A stretch of 64,000 nucleotides of DNA from Zygnema cylindricum (Eukaryota > Streptophyta > Zygnematophyceae > Zygnematales > Zygnemataceae). Under the pieces are notes generated by a model. It was not told the origin of the DNA, did no database searches, and saw nothing but the letters and a program-made list of their open reading frames with translations. The stretch spans positions 139,073-203,072 of the forward strand of contig JBBHKE010002820.1 in the NCBI GenBank assembly GCA_037447655.1. The letters run 5' to 3'. Shown here piece after piece: positions 42,416 through 54,270 of this stretch; position 1 is the stretch's first letter, and each line of letters opens with the position of its first letter. The translations under genes and the position numbers were made by a program.

Positions 42416-43372
42416 TGTAACAGTAATAGCGGATCGAACTTGTTCGTAAAGGGGGATTTAGGTCTTATGATTATAGAGTACTGAATTTGGTAGACGTCCG
42501 CGAAAGAATCACGCGATTTGGAGTTATATATCAAAAGTTATAGCGATGGGTGTATTTAGGCGACAGCGCCGCGGTCTAAATAACAGGCGGGGATCATTGA
42601 AACGGGTTAAGGGTCAAATTAACACCGAAATTTCGCGTGCACGTTTCATAAAGTTCAAATGAAATGTTTAGTATGCACGGTGCTTCGTTTCGTACAATTT
42701 TTAGTACGAAACATCACTTTCACTTGAATTACGTAGGAAGTTTTGCGTGCGAAATTTGTGACGCACGATCGTGCGAAGTCGCGTTTCGTTTGGCGCGCAA
42801 TTTTGCACGTAAATGTTACGTAGTGAAACGTAGCGTTTGATTGGTTAGAAATGCTACGTAGTTAGTAAGAGATTTCACACATTTTTGCATTGGTCAGTTT
42901 AAGTCCTTGCTGATCAATGATTGGCCCAGGTAAAACCTATTCAACGGAGTGTTGACTCTGACCTGGCTAGTCTAGGGCGATGATGGATAAATAGTGAAGC
43001 CTAAGAGGAGAGTAAACATCTTTTCCTTTGGAAATGTTTGTGGAAGTTTTGACTGATCTTGGTCCTAAGCGATTAAAACCAAATTAGAGCATTGGCATTT
43101 TGGCATTGAAATCTCTTACAAACTAAGTAGTGTTTTAGTAGTTTAGAGATATAAATATTAAGAGTTGAGAGTAGAGGAAAACACTTTAATAAGAAGGGTT
43201 GAGCCACGAGGGCAAGAGACCAAGCTAATGTTATGTGGACAAAAGCTTATTCTAATTTAAAGTTTATCCTTATGTGAGTGCTTTCCAATGTGGATGTGTA
43301 TTTTCCAATGTGTGTGTGGTTGAAATTGATTGAAGTAATGGGAATTTCTGAGAGGTAAGAAATCCTATTACA
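42416..43372 (+). repeat. 5' LTR of Gypsy-2
   Basis: 957 bp, TGTAACAGTAATAGCGG ... AGAAATCCTATTACA. It is strongly similar to 48493-49469 with many point differences, so the insertion is not recent. Confidence 0.9.
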
Positions 43373-43374
43373 TA

Positions 43375-43391
43375 TGGTATCGGAGCTTTGG
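43375..43391 (+). other. Primer-binding site of Gypsy-2 (tRNA-Met 3' end)
   Basis: TGGTATCGGAGC begins two bases after the LTR and complements the 3' end of plant initiator tRNA-Met (GCTCTGATACCA) with one difference. This is conventional priming, unlike the Copia elements here. Confidence 0.85.
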
Positions 43392-44180
43392 TTAGAAACC
43401 AAGGAGAAGTTTGCTCAATCGAATATCGACTGCCGTGACCGGTGAGGGTGCTCTAACCTGTGTCAGTAGAACCACAATATGAAGTGGTAGGGGATTGGAG
43501 GGAAACTCAGTGATCACACTGCTAGCGGCCGCTGGTTAGATGTGGGGCGTGCTTAGGTCCTAAGGACTAAGGCAGGGTGGGCAGTGTAGCTACAGATGAA
43601 GCTCACTCCAATTACCTAAAGGCCAAACAAACTTGCCTTCTTCTAGCAATGATTCATGTGTAGAGGGAGGGCTTGAAGCCATGAAGGGTGAGGATGTGAG
43701 GATTAAAGAACAAAATATCCTCATGTAGTGGGAAATGGGAAATTTGCTAATGGTGGAGAAGAAAAAAGAAGCACTTTACTTCTTCAAAAGCAAGTGAGTC
43801 CAGAAATGACTTAAAAAATTTCAAACCCTAAATTTTTACCTTTGAGAGCTTTTCATTCTTCTGTTGCAAAATTTATTGTTGAACCTTACCTTTAAGAGCT
43901 TTCAATTTTAATGTTGCAAAATTTGTGGGGAAATTCTTACCTTTTTGCATCAATGTTTGGGAAATTGAAGAATTGAATTTGCACTAACTTACTTTTAATG
44001 TCTTATTAATTTCTCAAATTTTGATATTTTTCAAAGGATTTGTTAGAAGAAGAAATCTTGGATTGGAGCAATTAGAGGACTTCAAACCTGCAACAAATTT
44101 CTTAGGGAAATTATATTCTATCTTTATTTTTACTCGATTTCAATTTTGTGATAGTGGCAAATTCTACATAAAAACGTGAA
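43392..44180 (+). other. Untranslated leader of Gypsy-2
   Basis: About 790 bp between PBS and gag with no long open frame. It contains short repeats (TTACCTTTGAGAGCTTT / TTACCTTTAAGAGCTTT near 43838 and 43887). Confidence 0.6.
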
Positions 44181-45370
44181 ATGGAAAATGCCTTCAATAT
44201 TTTGAAGAAACGTACTGTGAAATTAGTAAAAAGATTTAATAACAATGTTGCTGCTGTCGATGAAAGTATATTTGAGTTGAAAAGTGAATTAAATGATGTT
44301 AAGGAAAATGAAAATGTTTCAAATCAAAAATTGGATGAGCTATTTAATTTAATTCACACCACAACTGATGGTAATGACCAAAAAGGTGAAAGTAGTAACA
44401 GAAATGCCAGTTTTAGGGATAATAATCACGATACACCTAAGAAGATAAGGGATCTGATATTGTCTATCAGTGAAGCACCATCATTTGAGGGTAAGAAGAT
44501 TGATGAGTTAGATGCTGCGATTTTTCACGTGGAGTATTATTTAGAATCTAGAAACTGTGATCGTGATGATTACACTTCTTTTGCTGTTAGCTGTCTGAAA
44601 GGTGATGCTCAAATTTGGTATTACACTCAGAGGAGATCTAATTTGATTCATGATAATCCTGATTGGGAAACTTTTAAAACCGTGATCAAATCGCGTTTCT
44701 TGTCTGACAATTATATATCTTGAATAGAAAAAAAGTGGTTGAACTGTAAGCAGACTAGATTTGTGAAAGATTATATGGTGGAATTTGACTCATCTAGCAT
44801 TCATGTCATAGGTTTGACTGATGAAATGGTTGGGTTGCATTTCTTGAACTATCGGAAACCTATACTGAAATCAGAACTGAAACATCAAAAATTTATTAAT
44901 TTGAAGAAATTACAAGATAAGTTATTGGAATTACAGGATCAGTTGGGGTATAATCGTGAAACTCGATCACTCAGAGGAAATTTCAATGAAGTATTAGAGT
45001 AGGATGAGGAGCAATTTGAGGAAGAAGGTCTGAATGCAGGTCTTATTAATAGGCAGAATATCTTCATGGGAAATCAGAGGGGTAGACAGAGTGTTAATGC
45101 AGGAAATAAATTTCACAACAGAGGGGGCTACATTAAGAGTCCTAAACCAAGCATTAATGGTCAAAAACCTAATCTTACCCTACCCACATGCACTATTTGT
45201 CAAAAAAGGGGTCACATAGCATTTGAGTGTGCATAACTGAAGAAGATTAACTGTTATAACTGTGCAGAGGAGGAACATTTTAGGAAAGAATTCACCAAAT
45301 TGAAGAAAAAAGTCACTTGTTTTAAATGCGGAGGTACAGATCATTACGGTAAGGACTGTATAGATAAGGT
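44181..45370 (+). pseudogene. Gypsy-2 gag with three zinc knuckles
   Basis: ATG 44181. The capsid domain is at codons about 95-180 (A-I-F-H-V-E-Y-Y-L-E-S-R-N ... G-D-A-Q-I-W-Y-Y). Stops at 44721 and 45001 interrupt it and a third lies after the first knuckle (45235). The nucleocapsid is at 45189-45359: C-T-I-C-Q-K-R-G-H-I-A-F-E-C (complete), a second knuckle whose last Cys is Phe, and C-F-K-C-G-G-T-D-H-Y-G-K-D-C (complete). Three knuckles is more than the usual one. Confidence 0.83.
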
Positions 45371-45568
45371 ATCTCTTAAAATAGTTGATGTCAATGAAGG
45401 TTTTCAGGAAGATATTGCATTATACCTAGCGGAACAAGAAGTCCATGAGGTGGGAAACGGAAAAGGCTAGCAAAAAGTCCTCAGTTGAGTCGACCATATC
45501 CACTAGTGAAAGAGTCAACTTTGGAGGGCAAGCTAATGAATGGAAAGGCTAAGATAGCTTAATTTATT

Positions 45569-46253
45569 ATGATGCTAACTACACTCTATAGTTTGAACAA
45601 TCTTTCTACAGAAACTCTTAACAACAGACCTATGTTAGGAAACTTGAGTAACGATGACACCAGACAGAGTTTGATAAAATTTGAGTCTTTAGTGGAAGGA
45701 AAACCATTGAGAGTTATGGTAGATTCAGGTGCTACAAATAATTTTAGTTCACATAAGTTTGTTGAGGAAAATAAAATTCCTACAGTCATAAGGGAAAAAC
45801 CTTTACATGTTCAAGTTCTAAATGGTAATAAGTCCACATTAGATTTACAAACTGACACAATAGAAGTTGATATCCAGGGTCAAAAAATGAAAGTTGTGTG
45901 TGAAATAATGAATTTGGGTTGTGAGGAGCTAATACTAGGAAAGCCTTGGTTAACTGAACATAATCCTCAAATTAATTGGGAAATTAACACCTTGAAAGTG
46001 AAGTCTGAAAATGGTTGGAAGGTTTTGGAAGCATTATCTTCAAGGAAATTGAATGGGAATCATAGAAAAAACATAAACAGATTGGGAATAGAAGGTTTGA
46101 TTGAACCTAAACAATTTAAAAAGTACCTAAAAGTTAAAACAAATCATGCTTTCTTGTCATCAGTAACGGAGGCAGTTAATGACGAAAGGGGGGAGAAAAC
46201 ACTAACATTTATGTCATTCCTAAAATGTGACACAACTAAAAATCTTGAAAAAT
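45569..46253 (+). pseudogene. Gypsy-2 protease
   Basis: Open for 228 codons. The retropepsin active site V-M-V-D-S-G-A-T-N-N-F (about 45713-45745) is intact and E-E-L-I-L-G-K-P-W-L marks the second half of the fold. It is likely part of a gag-pol polyprotein; the start codon is nominal. Confidence 0.82.
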
Positions 46254-46305
46254 AAAATCTGATTTTGTAACGGACATTAATACATCTGATGTTGCTGTTG
46301 AAGAT

Positions 46306-46650
46306 TTGATTTTTGAATTCTGCGATGGTTTCCCAAGTGATTTATCCTTAGGAAAGCCACTTTCCCGAGATGTGGAACATGTTATTAACTTGGAACTTGG
46401 ATGTAACCCTCCTGTAACAGGAATTTTTAAGCGTAGCTTCTTTGAGCATGAGGAAATAAAGAAACAGATCAAAGAGCTTTTGGAGAAATGACATATTCAG
46501 CCTAGCAAATCACCGTACGGAGCACTAGTCCTCTTCGTCAAAAAGAAAGTCGGAACGTTGAGAATGTGTGTCGATTATCGTAGTCTGAACAAGATTACGG
46601 TGAAGGATAAGTATCCGTTACCACTAATATCTAGCTTTTGAGTCCAAGAA
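46306..46650 (+). pseudogene. Gypsy-2 reverse transcriptase, N-terminal remnant
   Basis: R-S-F-F-E-H-E-E-I-K-K-Q-I-K-E-L-L-E-K, then [26 protein letters not shown] and K-Y-P-L-P-L-I. A TGA at 46489 replaces one codon. Homology stops at about 46630 and jumps directly to the RNase H connection, so the palm with the catalytic Asp box is deleted. Confidence 0.85.
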
Positions 46651-46940
46651 ATTCAATGATGCTGAAAAAAAATATCCAGCACAGGAAAAAAAATTACTTG
46701 TAATTGTTCATATATTAGTAAAATGACGTTGTTATTTGCGTCATAAAAAATTCACAGTTCATTGTGATAATAAAACACTTTTTTATCTACAAATTTTAAA
46801 TGATGCACAAATCATGACAGGTAGACAAGTTAGATGGATGTAGAAATTGGCATATTTCAAATTAAATGTCAAACATATTCTTGGAAAGACAAATGTAGTG
46901 GCAGATCCTTTAAGTAGATGTTTTGAAATAAGTGTGATGG
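46640..46940 (+). pseudogene. Gypsy-2 RNase H
   Basis: Y-P-A-Q-E-K-K-L-L-V-I-V, K-F-T-V-H-C-D-N-K-T-L and the chromovirus end N-V-V-A-D-P-L-S-R are recognisable. Two stops (TGA for Trp near 46724, TAG near 46841) interrupt it. Confidence 0.8.
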
Positions 46941-47990
46941 GTCGAATAAATTGTTTTTGGATAGTGTTAGAAATGGTTATGATAAAGATCCTTATTTTGC
47001 TGTAATTTGGAAGAATCTTTTCGTAGGGATTTCTGACCCATTGAATGAGAGGCATGTCAGAAACTTTAAAATAGTGGATGGTTTACTTTATTTGCAAACA
47101 AGGGATAGGTTATGCATTCGTGAAGTGGGAAACTTAAGAAAACAACTTTTATAAGAAGCCCATGAGCATTTAGGACATCTAGGTCAAGATAAACTCTTAA
47201 TTGGTTGCAGAGTAGATTCTTTTGGCCAGGGATGGCAAAATAGGTGTCAAAACACGTGGAAAGTTGTGTCCCCTGCCAATAGAGAAAATCTAGTAACCAA
47301 AAACTTAGGGGTCTCTTAAAACCTTTGGATATTCCCGAAAGACCATGGGAATCTGTCAGTATGGATTTTATTGTCAGATTGCCAACTACATCTAGAAGAA
47401 ATGACAGTATCATGGTCGCAGCAATAGGTTTAGTAAAATGGCAATCTTTATCCCTTGCAAGACTACTCATTCAGTTGTGGATATTGCAAAGTTATATTTT
47501 GATAACGTGGTCAAACATCATGGAGTCCCTCTTTCTATAGTTAGTGATAAGGATTCTAAATTTACGTCTACATTTTGGAAAGAATTGCAGTAAAATTTAG
47601 GCACTCATTTAAAAACGAGTACCTCTAATCTTCCTTAGATAGATGGACCTCTTATCATCCTCAAAAAGATGGATAAACAGAAAGAATGAACTGTACACTG
47701 GAGGAAATGCTTAGGACTGTTTGCAGTGGAGTTCATAACACATGGGAATCTAAACTGCCATTAATGGAATTTATATACAACTCATGTAAACATGCTAGTA
47801 CAGGATTCTCACCGTTTGAAGTTGCATACGCATACCAACCCAGAGAAGCATTAGACTTAATAACAGGGGTCACACAAGAGAATAGGGGTTCTGGAACACA
47901 GTTTTGGGAATACATTCAAACAGTTTGAAAAACAGTCCGGGATGCATTAGTGGAGGCATAAAGAAGGAAAGAATGAAATGCTAACCACAA
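46941..47990 (+). pseudogene. Gypsy-2 integrase
   Basis: Zinc-binding domain H-E-H-L-G-H-L-G (about 47160-47185) and a Cys pair near 47245-47280. The core has D-F-I-V-R-L-P (about 47360), S-D-K-D-S-K-F-T (about 47545) and the Glu within T-E-R-M-N (about 47680), so all three D,D,E residues can be traced, across frameshifts near 47225 and 47450 and a stop before the Glu (about 47671). The core continues to about 47935 (P-F-E-V-A-Y-A). Confidence 0.82.
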
Positions 47991-48400
47991 ACGGGGTGAA
48001 GGATGGTAAGCACAGGTGACAAGGTTTGGCTTTCAACAACTCAATACAGGTGTAAAATCGAGGGACAATCGAATCCTACGGGGAAATTTGCTCCTAAGTA
48101 CATCGTACCATTTATTGTAATCGAGATGATATCGTCAGTTGTTGCCAAATTGGACTTTCCACCTTCAACAAAAAATCATCCAGTGATACACATCACTCAG
48201 TTGAAACCAGCAAATCTTTGATCGACTGAAGGAGAATTAGAATTGGATGCCTTAATAATTATAGAACCTGATGTCCACAGATGGGCAATAGATTGGGTTG
48301 GTCAACGGTTTAAGGTTGGCAATACTATATTCTGGAAAGTGCATTATCTAGGAAGACTAGATGATGAGTTAACTTTAGAAGAAAATAATTCTGAGTTTTA
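47991..48400 (+). pseudogene. Gypsy-2 integrase C-terminus with chromodomain-like end
   Basis: G-D-K-V-W-L-S-T and P-K-Y-I-V-P-F-I form the G-P/Y-like module (open 48003-48221). After a stop the frame continues with W-K-V-H-Y-L-G-R-L-D-D-E-L-T-L-E, in the position and pattern of a weak chromodomain, ending at TAA about 48399. Confidence 0.7.
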
Positions 48401-48478
48401 ACAAAGGCATTGGAGAGATATTAATATAGAAGTCCCATCTTGAGAATGAAATGTGTTTAAATTGAGGTAAGTTAAATA

Positions 48479-48492
48479 TAAGAAGGGAATGA
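48479..48492 (+). other. Polypurine tract of Gypsy-2
   Basis: AAGAAGGGAATGA directly before the 3' LTR; expected plus-strand primer site. Confidence 0.7.
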
Positions 48493-49469
48493 TGTAACAC
48501 TAATAGTGGATCTAACTTGTTTGTAAATGGGTATTTAAGTGTTACGAAAATAGAGTTTTGAATTTGATAGAGGTCCGCGAAAGAATCGCACGATTTGGGG
48601 TTGTATTTTATAAGATACAGTGATTGGTGTATTTAGGCGACAACGCGAGGTCAAAATAACGATTGGGTGTTCATTGATTACGAGTTAAGGGTCAAACTAG
48701 CCGCGGAATTTAGAGCGTACGTTTATAAAGTACGAAACGAAATCAATATTTCGTTTGGTACGCACGATGGTTCGTTTCGTACAATTTTTTGTACGAAACG
48801 TCACTTTCACTTTATGGAATTTCGTAGCAAGGTTAAGCGTGCGAAATTTGCTACGCACGTTCGTGCGGAGTCGCCTTTCTTTTGGTGCGCACTTTTGCAC
48901 CTAAACATTACGTAATGAAACAGTAGCATTTGATTGGTTAGAAATGCTACGTAGTTAGTAAGAGATCTCGCACGTTTTTTCATTGGTCAGTCTGAGTCCT
49001 TGTTGATCAAGGATTGGCCCAAGTACAGCCTGTTTAACCGAGCTTTGACTCTGGCTTGGCGAGTCCAGGGCGATGATGGATAAAAAGTGAAGTGTTAGAG
49101 GAGAGTAGACATTTTTTCCTTTGAGAAAAGTTTGTGGAAATTCTGACTGATCTTGGTCTTGAGCGATAAAAACCAAATTGGAGAAGTGGCAATTTGGCAT
49201 TGAAATCTCTTGTTAACTAAGTAGTGTTTTAGCACTTAAGAGATAGAATTATTTAAGAGTGGAGAGTAGAGGAAAACACTTTAAAAGAAGGGTTGAGCCA
49301 CGAGGGCAAGAGACCAAGCTAATGTTATGTGGATAGAAACTTCTTCTAATTTAAAGTTTATCCTTATGTGAGTGTTTTCCAATGTGATGTGTGTTTTCCA
49401 ATGTGTGGAATGTGTGGTTGGAATTTTTGTTGTAATGGGATTTTTTGAGAGGTAGGAGATCATATTACA
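48493..49469 (+). repeat. 3' LTR of Gypsy-2
   Basis: 977 bp, TGTAACACTAATAGTGG ... GAGATCATATTACA. Next to it (49470-49525) is a scrap of the dispersed GTGGGTCGAA repeat, then a broken Copia-B LTR. Confidence 0.9.
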
Positions 49470-49525
49470 CCGTGGGTCGAAGAACACAGGACGACAACAT
49501 GTAGTACATCTTAAATTCGATGATG

Positions 49526-49934
49526 AAAAAGAGGGCACGCGTCCACGTAATAGCCTTGTCGTACATTTGTCGTACACAAGGTACACCAGCACTAGTACTT
49601 TTTGGTACGGTACATCATTATAATTGGTTTGTACTTCAATAGATAGGAGATATTAGAGGGAATTAGGACTTAGTGTTTTTTTGGTACAGTCATCTCTCCC
49701 CTTGAGGGTTTGTATTGAATAGGCATCTTTGTAACCCCACACTTTATCGCTTGGTTAGGCGTTTTCGTAGATTCTTTTTCCTACGCACTCAGGGGAGTCT
49801 AGGCTGCACAAAGGTGAAGTCAAATTGTCTATTTGTCTGCTTCAGTAGCAGTGGTTGCAATTGAAAGTGGAAAAGTTAGTAACTATCTTCAGGCTTCCTG
49901 TATTGTATTGTCCAATGGAGGCCACATAATTGCA
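49526..49934 (+). repeat. Truncated 5' LTR of Copia-B element 5
   Basis: Begins inside the LTR (AAAAAGAGGGCACGCGTCCA, matching about 54899 of the 3' LTR) and ends CACATAATTGCA. The left 630 bp are missing. Confidence 0.82.
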
Positions 49935-50913
49935 AGTTATGGGCCCACCCTCTAGGCTGCCCACCTTCAATGGATCTGGGTTCATTTATTAGGAAGCCAT
50001 GATGATGGGAGCTTTGTGCGAAAAACGATATTGGGGTATCTTCAGTGGACAAGTGAAACGTCCACCTTCGGGAACTCCACTAGGATTTGGAGGAGTAAGG
50101 TTTCCTGCAGCAACGGCTGCCTCAGCCGAAGAGGCAAATGATGGAGACAGCAGTATGTCCGAAAAGGGGAAAGGAAAGGAGACACCCCTCACTCTTATTG
50201 CCACAGTACCGGGAGCGATGACCGTGAAGACCGCGGAGGACGATACTCAAATGTGGGAGGATGTAAACATGGCTGCTAAGAACTTCATTATGAGGCATCT
50301 CACTCAAGCTTTGGCCACCCCTCATCTTCACATTTACCAGGCCGAGGAGTTTTGGGTGAGTTTGGTAGAGATTTATAGAGCAGGAACTATTCAGGAGCTC
50401 CAGTTGGTTGAGCAAAAGCTAGTGAGTTACACTTACAAAGGAGGAAAGATGTTAGATTACTGTAATGATTTCTCTTGTTTGTATATAGAGATGGAAAGTG
50501 CCGAGTGGACAGGTATAATGAAAATGAAAGTTAACACCCTTATCATGAAGTTACCAGATGAGTACAAGAACATAGTGTATCGAGTTCAGCAAATGCCTGA
50601 TAGTTCATGGAAATGGAACACAGTGGTCAAGATGATACTTGTGCAGGAAAACACAATGGAGATTAGAAAAGGAGGAAAGAGCAATTGAACTCTAGCAGCA
50701 GGAGGGGACCGATGGGGGAAGGACCCGAAGAAACCGTCTAAAGGGGAATGAGATCATTCTGGAGGATCGAGGCCCCCAAAGGGTCTTTGTCTTTTTTGCA
50801 AAAGGCCAGGACACTTCATCGCAGATTTTGTCAAGCTTTCGGAGCAAGGGCTCTAAGAGAACCGTGGAGGGGGTTCTTCCGGAGGGAAGAAAAAGACACT
50901 TGTTGTTACAAAA
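49915..50913 (+). pseudogene. Copia-B element 5 gag
   Basis: In-LTR ATG at 49915; its fifth codon is TAA. The capsid is open from 49999 to 50688 (229 codons) with M-L-D-Y-C-N-D-F-S-C and V-S-Y-T-Y-K-G-G-K-M. A TGA at 50686 and a later frameshift follow. The knuckle at 50788-50829 reads C-L-F-C-K-R-P-G-H-F-I-A-D-F, last Cys lost. Confidence 0.85.
49935..49947 (+). other. Primer-binding site of Copia-B element 5 (half-tRNA type)
   Basis: AGTTATGGGCCCA directly after the LTR; one change from GGTTATGGGCCCA seen in elements 1 and 2. Confidence 0.78.
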
Positions 50914-51378
50914 GTGACAGGAGAAACCAATTATGAGTCTTCTGAGGAGGATGGGGAGCTTCTTCTTGACGAGAGTCAAGATGAGAAGGAGATCCATCGG
51001 AGGCAGAAGTGTGCATTTGGAGCAATTCGGGAAGCTCCAGAGGGAGGATGGATCATCGTCTCAGGTGCATCCATGCATATGTGTCGTGATAAGGAACTCT
51101 TCACTAAGCTAAGAAAGATCCCTACTGTAAAGATAAAGTATGGGGATGGGAGAGCGGTTACCACAGATCTAGTGGGATCAGTAGATCTGAAAGTCTTAGT
51201 GGAGGGTAAGACTTCTATACTTACATTCTCAGATGTACTCTACATTCCTCAGCTGAGTAAAAATCTTGTCTCTACGTCATTGTTAGATTACAAAGAGTTT
51301 GATACCTTCACTAGAAAAGGAGTCTTTACAGCTAACTATGGGATGAAGTTTACTTCACGGCAAACAATGGTAGCCTAG
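50914..51378 (+). pseudogene. Copia-B element 5 protease
   Basis: Open for 154 codons. The active site reads W-I-I-V-S-G-A-S-M-H, so the catalytic Asp is Val (it is intact in element 2 at 17977). V-L-Y-I-P-Q-L-S-K-N-L-V-S is the conserved Copia segment before GAG-pre-integrase. A one-base deletion near 51345 ends the frame. Confidence 0.83.
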
Positions 51379-51380
51379 GA

Positions 51381-52469
51381 ATGTTTAGGCTTAGCCTGAG
51401 TAATGAAAAGAAGAGTGCTTACTATGTTGGTGTTCCTAAGTTGATGATTTGGCATAAGCGGTTGGGGCATGTGCATTTTGATAGGTTAAGGGAAATGAAA
51501 AAACTTTGGGTAGAAGAAGGCATTCAGTTTGGGGATAATGAAATGATGAATGATTGTAGTGGCTGTTCTCAAGGTAAGGCTCACAGATTTCCCTTTCCCA
51601 AAGCCGCCACATATAGAGGTGAGAAAGTATTAGATTTGGTCCACACAGATATTTGGGGACCGGCAAAAGTACCTTCGGTTGGAGGAAAGAGGTTCTTGAT
51701 GACAATAACCGATGACTGGTCTAGATACTCTAGAGTCTACTTTCTAAAAACAAAGTTTGAAGCATCAACTTACTTCAAAGAAAATAAAGCCTGGAGTGAG
51801 AAGTTGCATGAAACCCCCATTAAGAGAATAAGGAGTGATAATGGGGGGGAATATACCTCTAACCAGTTTGAGGAATATCTGAGAGATGAGGGAGTACAAC
51901 ACCTGAAAACTGAACTATATAACCCGGAACAAAATAGGGTAGCTGAGAGGTTGAATTGAACACTAGGAGATAGTGCATGCAGTATGTTGGTTGACAAGAA
52001 AATAGGAAAGAGATTTTGGGCAGAAGCAATGAACTGTGCCAACTACATTATGAATAGAGTCCTTACCTCAGCTGTAAAGGGAGTGACACCTTATAAGAGA
52101 TGGGTTGGAAGGAAACCAGATATCTCACACCTTAAAGTATTCGGTAGCCAAGTTTACACTCTTGACACGGATAAAAAAAACTGGAAACCAGATGCTAAGG
52201 GAAAACCTACATACTTTTTGGGATATGATGAGGATATTAAGGGGTATAAAGTCTATAACTTAGCAAAGAAAGATATCATTGTGGTCAAACACCTAGTTGT
52301 CATAGATGAAGGGAATTCATTTGACCCCTTCAAATATACAAAGAAGATAAGAATAAGATTTGAGTCTGAAAGTGAGGAGAACTCGGTTCTTCCCGAAAGT
52401 TTCATCAGTGAAACGGTGATTGCAGATTTAGGGGAGATCCAGGATATAGAAGACTCGCCGGAAACGTGA
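51381..52469 (+). pseudogene. Copia-B element 5 integrase
   Basis: GAG-pre-integrase finger W-H-K-R-L-G-H (about 51450) and C-S-G-C. The core has H-T-D-I-W-G-P, R-S-D-N-G-G-E-Y and P-E-Q-N-R-V-A-E, so all three catalytic residues are present. A TGA at 51957 replaces Arg. The second open part (51984-52469) carries N-Y-I-M-N-R and F-L-G-Y-D-E-D-I-K-G-Y-K-V. Confidence 0.9.
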
Positions 52470-53720
52470 CATACCCCTATGGACTTCGAGGAGATAAAAG
52501 ACGTGGGACCAGAACCAGCTTCTATGGACATGGGAACCGATGAAACAGTGAGGAGAAATCCAAGACTTCCATCCATTCAAGCTTCGGAGTTTGAGGGAGG
52601 GAGAAGGAGCAGCAATAAGATACAGGCAAGACAGGCCGCTCATAAGGTAACTAAGCTTTCTCACCCAGATGAGCCTCAGAGTTACTCGGAGGCATTGAAT
52701 AGTCCGGAGAAAGAAAGATGGATTAGAGCCACAAATGATGAGATGGCCTCCATCATGGAAGCAAATACTTGGGAACTAGCGGATTGTCCTCCAGACAGAA
52801 AACCTATAGTGTGTAAATGGGTATTTAAACTAGAACAGAACCAAGATAATACCATTGAGAGATATAAGGCTTGATTGGTAGCGAAAGGGTTCACCCAAAA
52901 GGAGGGGATTGACTATAAGGAGACCTTTGCTCCAATTGTTCGGTTCCCATCAATAAGGATTCTCCTCAGTTTGGCAACAGCGGAAGACATGGAAACACAC
53001 CAGCTGGACATTAAGACCGCTTTTCTCAATGGTGAGTTAGAGGAAGAAATTTTCATGAGGCAACCCGAGGGGTTCGTGGAAGAAGGAGAAGAGAGCAAAG
53101 TCTGCAGGCTCATAAAGTCCTTATATGGACTGAAGCAGGCTCCCCAACAATAGAATAAGAAACTAGATGAGTTTCTCACCAGTCTGGGATACATCCGGAT
53201 CAGCTTTGACCATTCTATCTATATGTTTGAAGATGAGAATGGTGTCATTTATATTGCAATTTATGTGGATGATCTGCTTGTGTTGAGTAAATCTTTGGAA
53301 AAAATCAATAAGTTAAAGAAAGATCTTAGAAGTAGATTTGATATGAAGGATTAAGGGGAGGCAAGATATGTTTTGGGGATTCAAATGGAGAGAGATAGAA
53401 GTAGATTATCAAACTTACTTAGAAAGAAGCAATAGATAATATGCTTGAGAAATTCCAGATGGAAAATGCTAACAGTTGTACCACTCCCATGTACTTGAAA
53501 AAAGTAAGTGATGGGTGTGTAGAATGAGGACTGATGATCTTAGATAATCAGATGAGTCCAGAATAGAGAGAGTTTATAAAGTCTATCCCTTATAAACAGG
53601 TTGTAGGAAGTTTAATCTATTTTATGAACTGTACAAGCCCGACACAGCGGCAGCAATTGGAGTACTCACTAGGAGTCTTAATGATCCCAGGAAGAGAAAC
53701 TGGGATGCAACCAAGAGAGG
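52470..53720 (+). pseudogene. Copia-B element 5 reverse transcriptase
   Basis: RT N-terminus from about 52680 (S-Y-S-E-A-L-N-S-P-E-K-E-R-W). TGA at 52872 replaces Arg. The fingers and palm at 52875-53153 include K-T-A-F-L-N-G-E-L-E-E. TAG at 53151 replaces Trp. The YVDD box is intact at 53262-53273. After 53350 a TAA and a deletion (about 53400) damage the thumb and connection region. Confidence 0.88.
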
Positions 53721-53721
53721 C

Positions 53722-54180
53722 ATGCGATATCTGGTGGGAACCAAAGAATTATGGTTGTATTTGGGAGGGGAGCACACTGACATCACTACTTGGAGTGATG
53801 CCAGTTATGGGGACGCACCTATGAGAAGATGCACTTCTGGGTTTGTGTTGTATGTTGGGGAAGGTGCATGCTGTTGGAGCAGTAAGCAACAAAAGGTGGT
53901 TGCCGAGTCTACTATGGAGGCTGAGTACATGGCCTCTTGTTCTGCTTTGAAAGAGTTGATGTGGGTCAAGTCCTTGCTGCAAGAACTAGGGTATATGAAA
54001 GAGGGAGTGCATGAAGTGTTTTGTGATAATCAAGCTGCCATAGCAATTGCAGCTAATCCAAAACATCATTTTAAAGCTAAGCATATGGACATAAGATTGA
54101 GTTTTGTGAGGGAAAAAGTTGAGAATAAGATTGTGAATCTTGTATATAGATCTGATGGGAAATGGTGGCTGATATGATGA
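53722..54180 (+). pseudogene. Copia-B element 5 RNase H
   Basis: Open for 151 codons: W-S-D-A-S-Y-G-D, E-A-E-Y-M, C-D-N-Q-A-A-I-A-I-A and K-H-M-D-I-R-L. A one-base deletion near 54158 shifts the last 25 codons. The catalytic acidic residues are present. Confidence 0.88.
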
Positions 54181-54270
54181 CAAAAGTAGTGCCCTCTACT
54201 AAACTGAAATATTGTAGAGAAAAATGTGGACTAAAATTGAAGGTAAAATTAGACTGGAAAATAAGGGGTG

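Larger units (their letters stand above)
42416..49469 (+). mobile_element. Gypsy-2, Ty3/gypsy element with both LTRs
   Basis: 7.05 kb: 5' LTR (42416-43372), PBS, an 800-bp leader, gag with three zinc knuckles, protease, RT remnant, RNase H, integrase with a chromodomain-like C-terminus, PPT and 3' LTR (48493-49469). The RT palm is deleted. Flanks GTAAG and CCGTG do not form a target duplication, so the insertion site has been rearranged. Confidence 0.9.

Noticed and set aside
42411-49474. Target-site duplication around Gypsy-2
   Set aside because: GTAAG and CCGTG do not match; the right flank belongs to another dispersed repeat.
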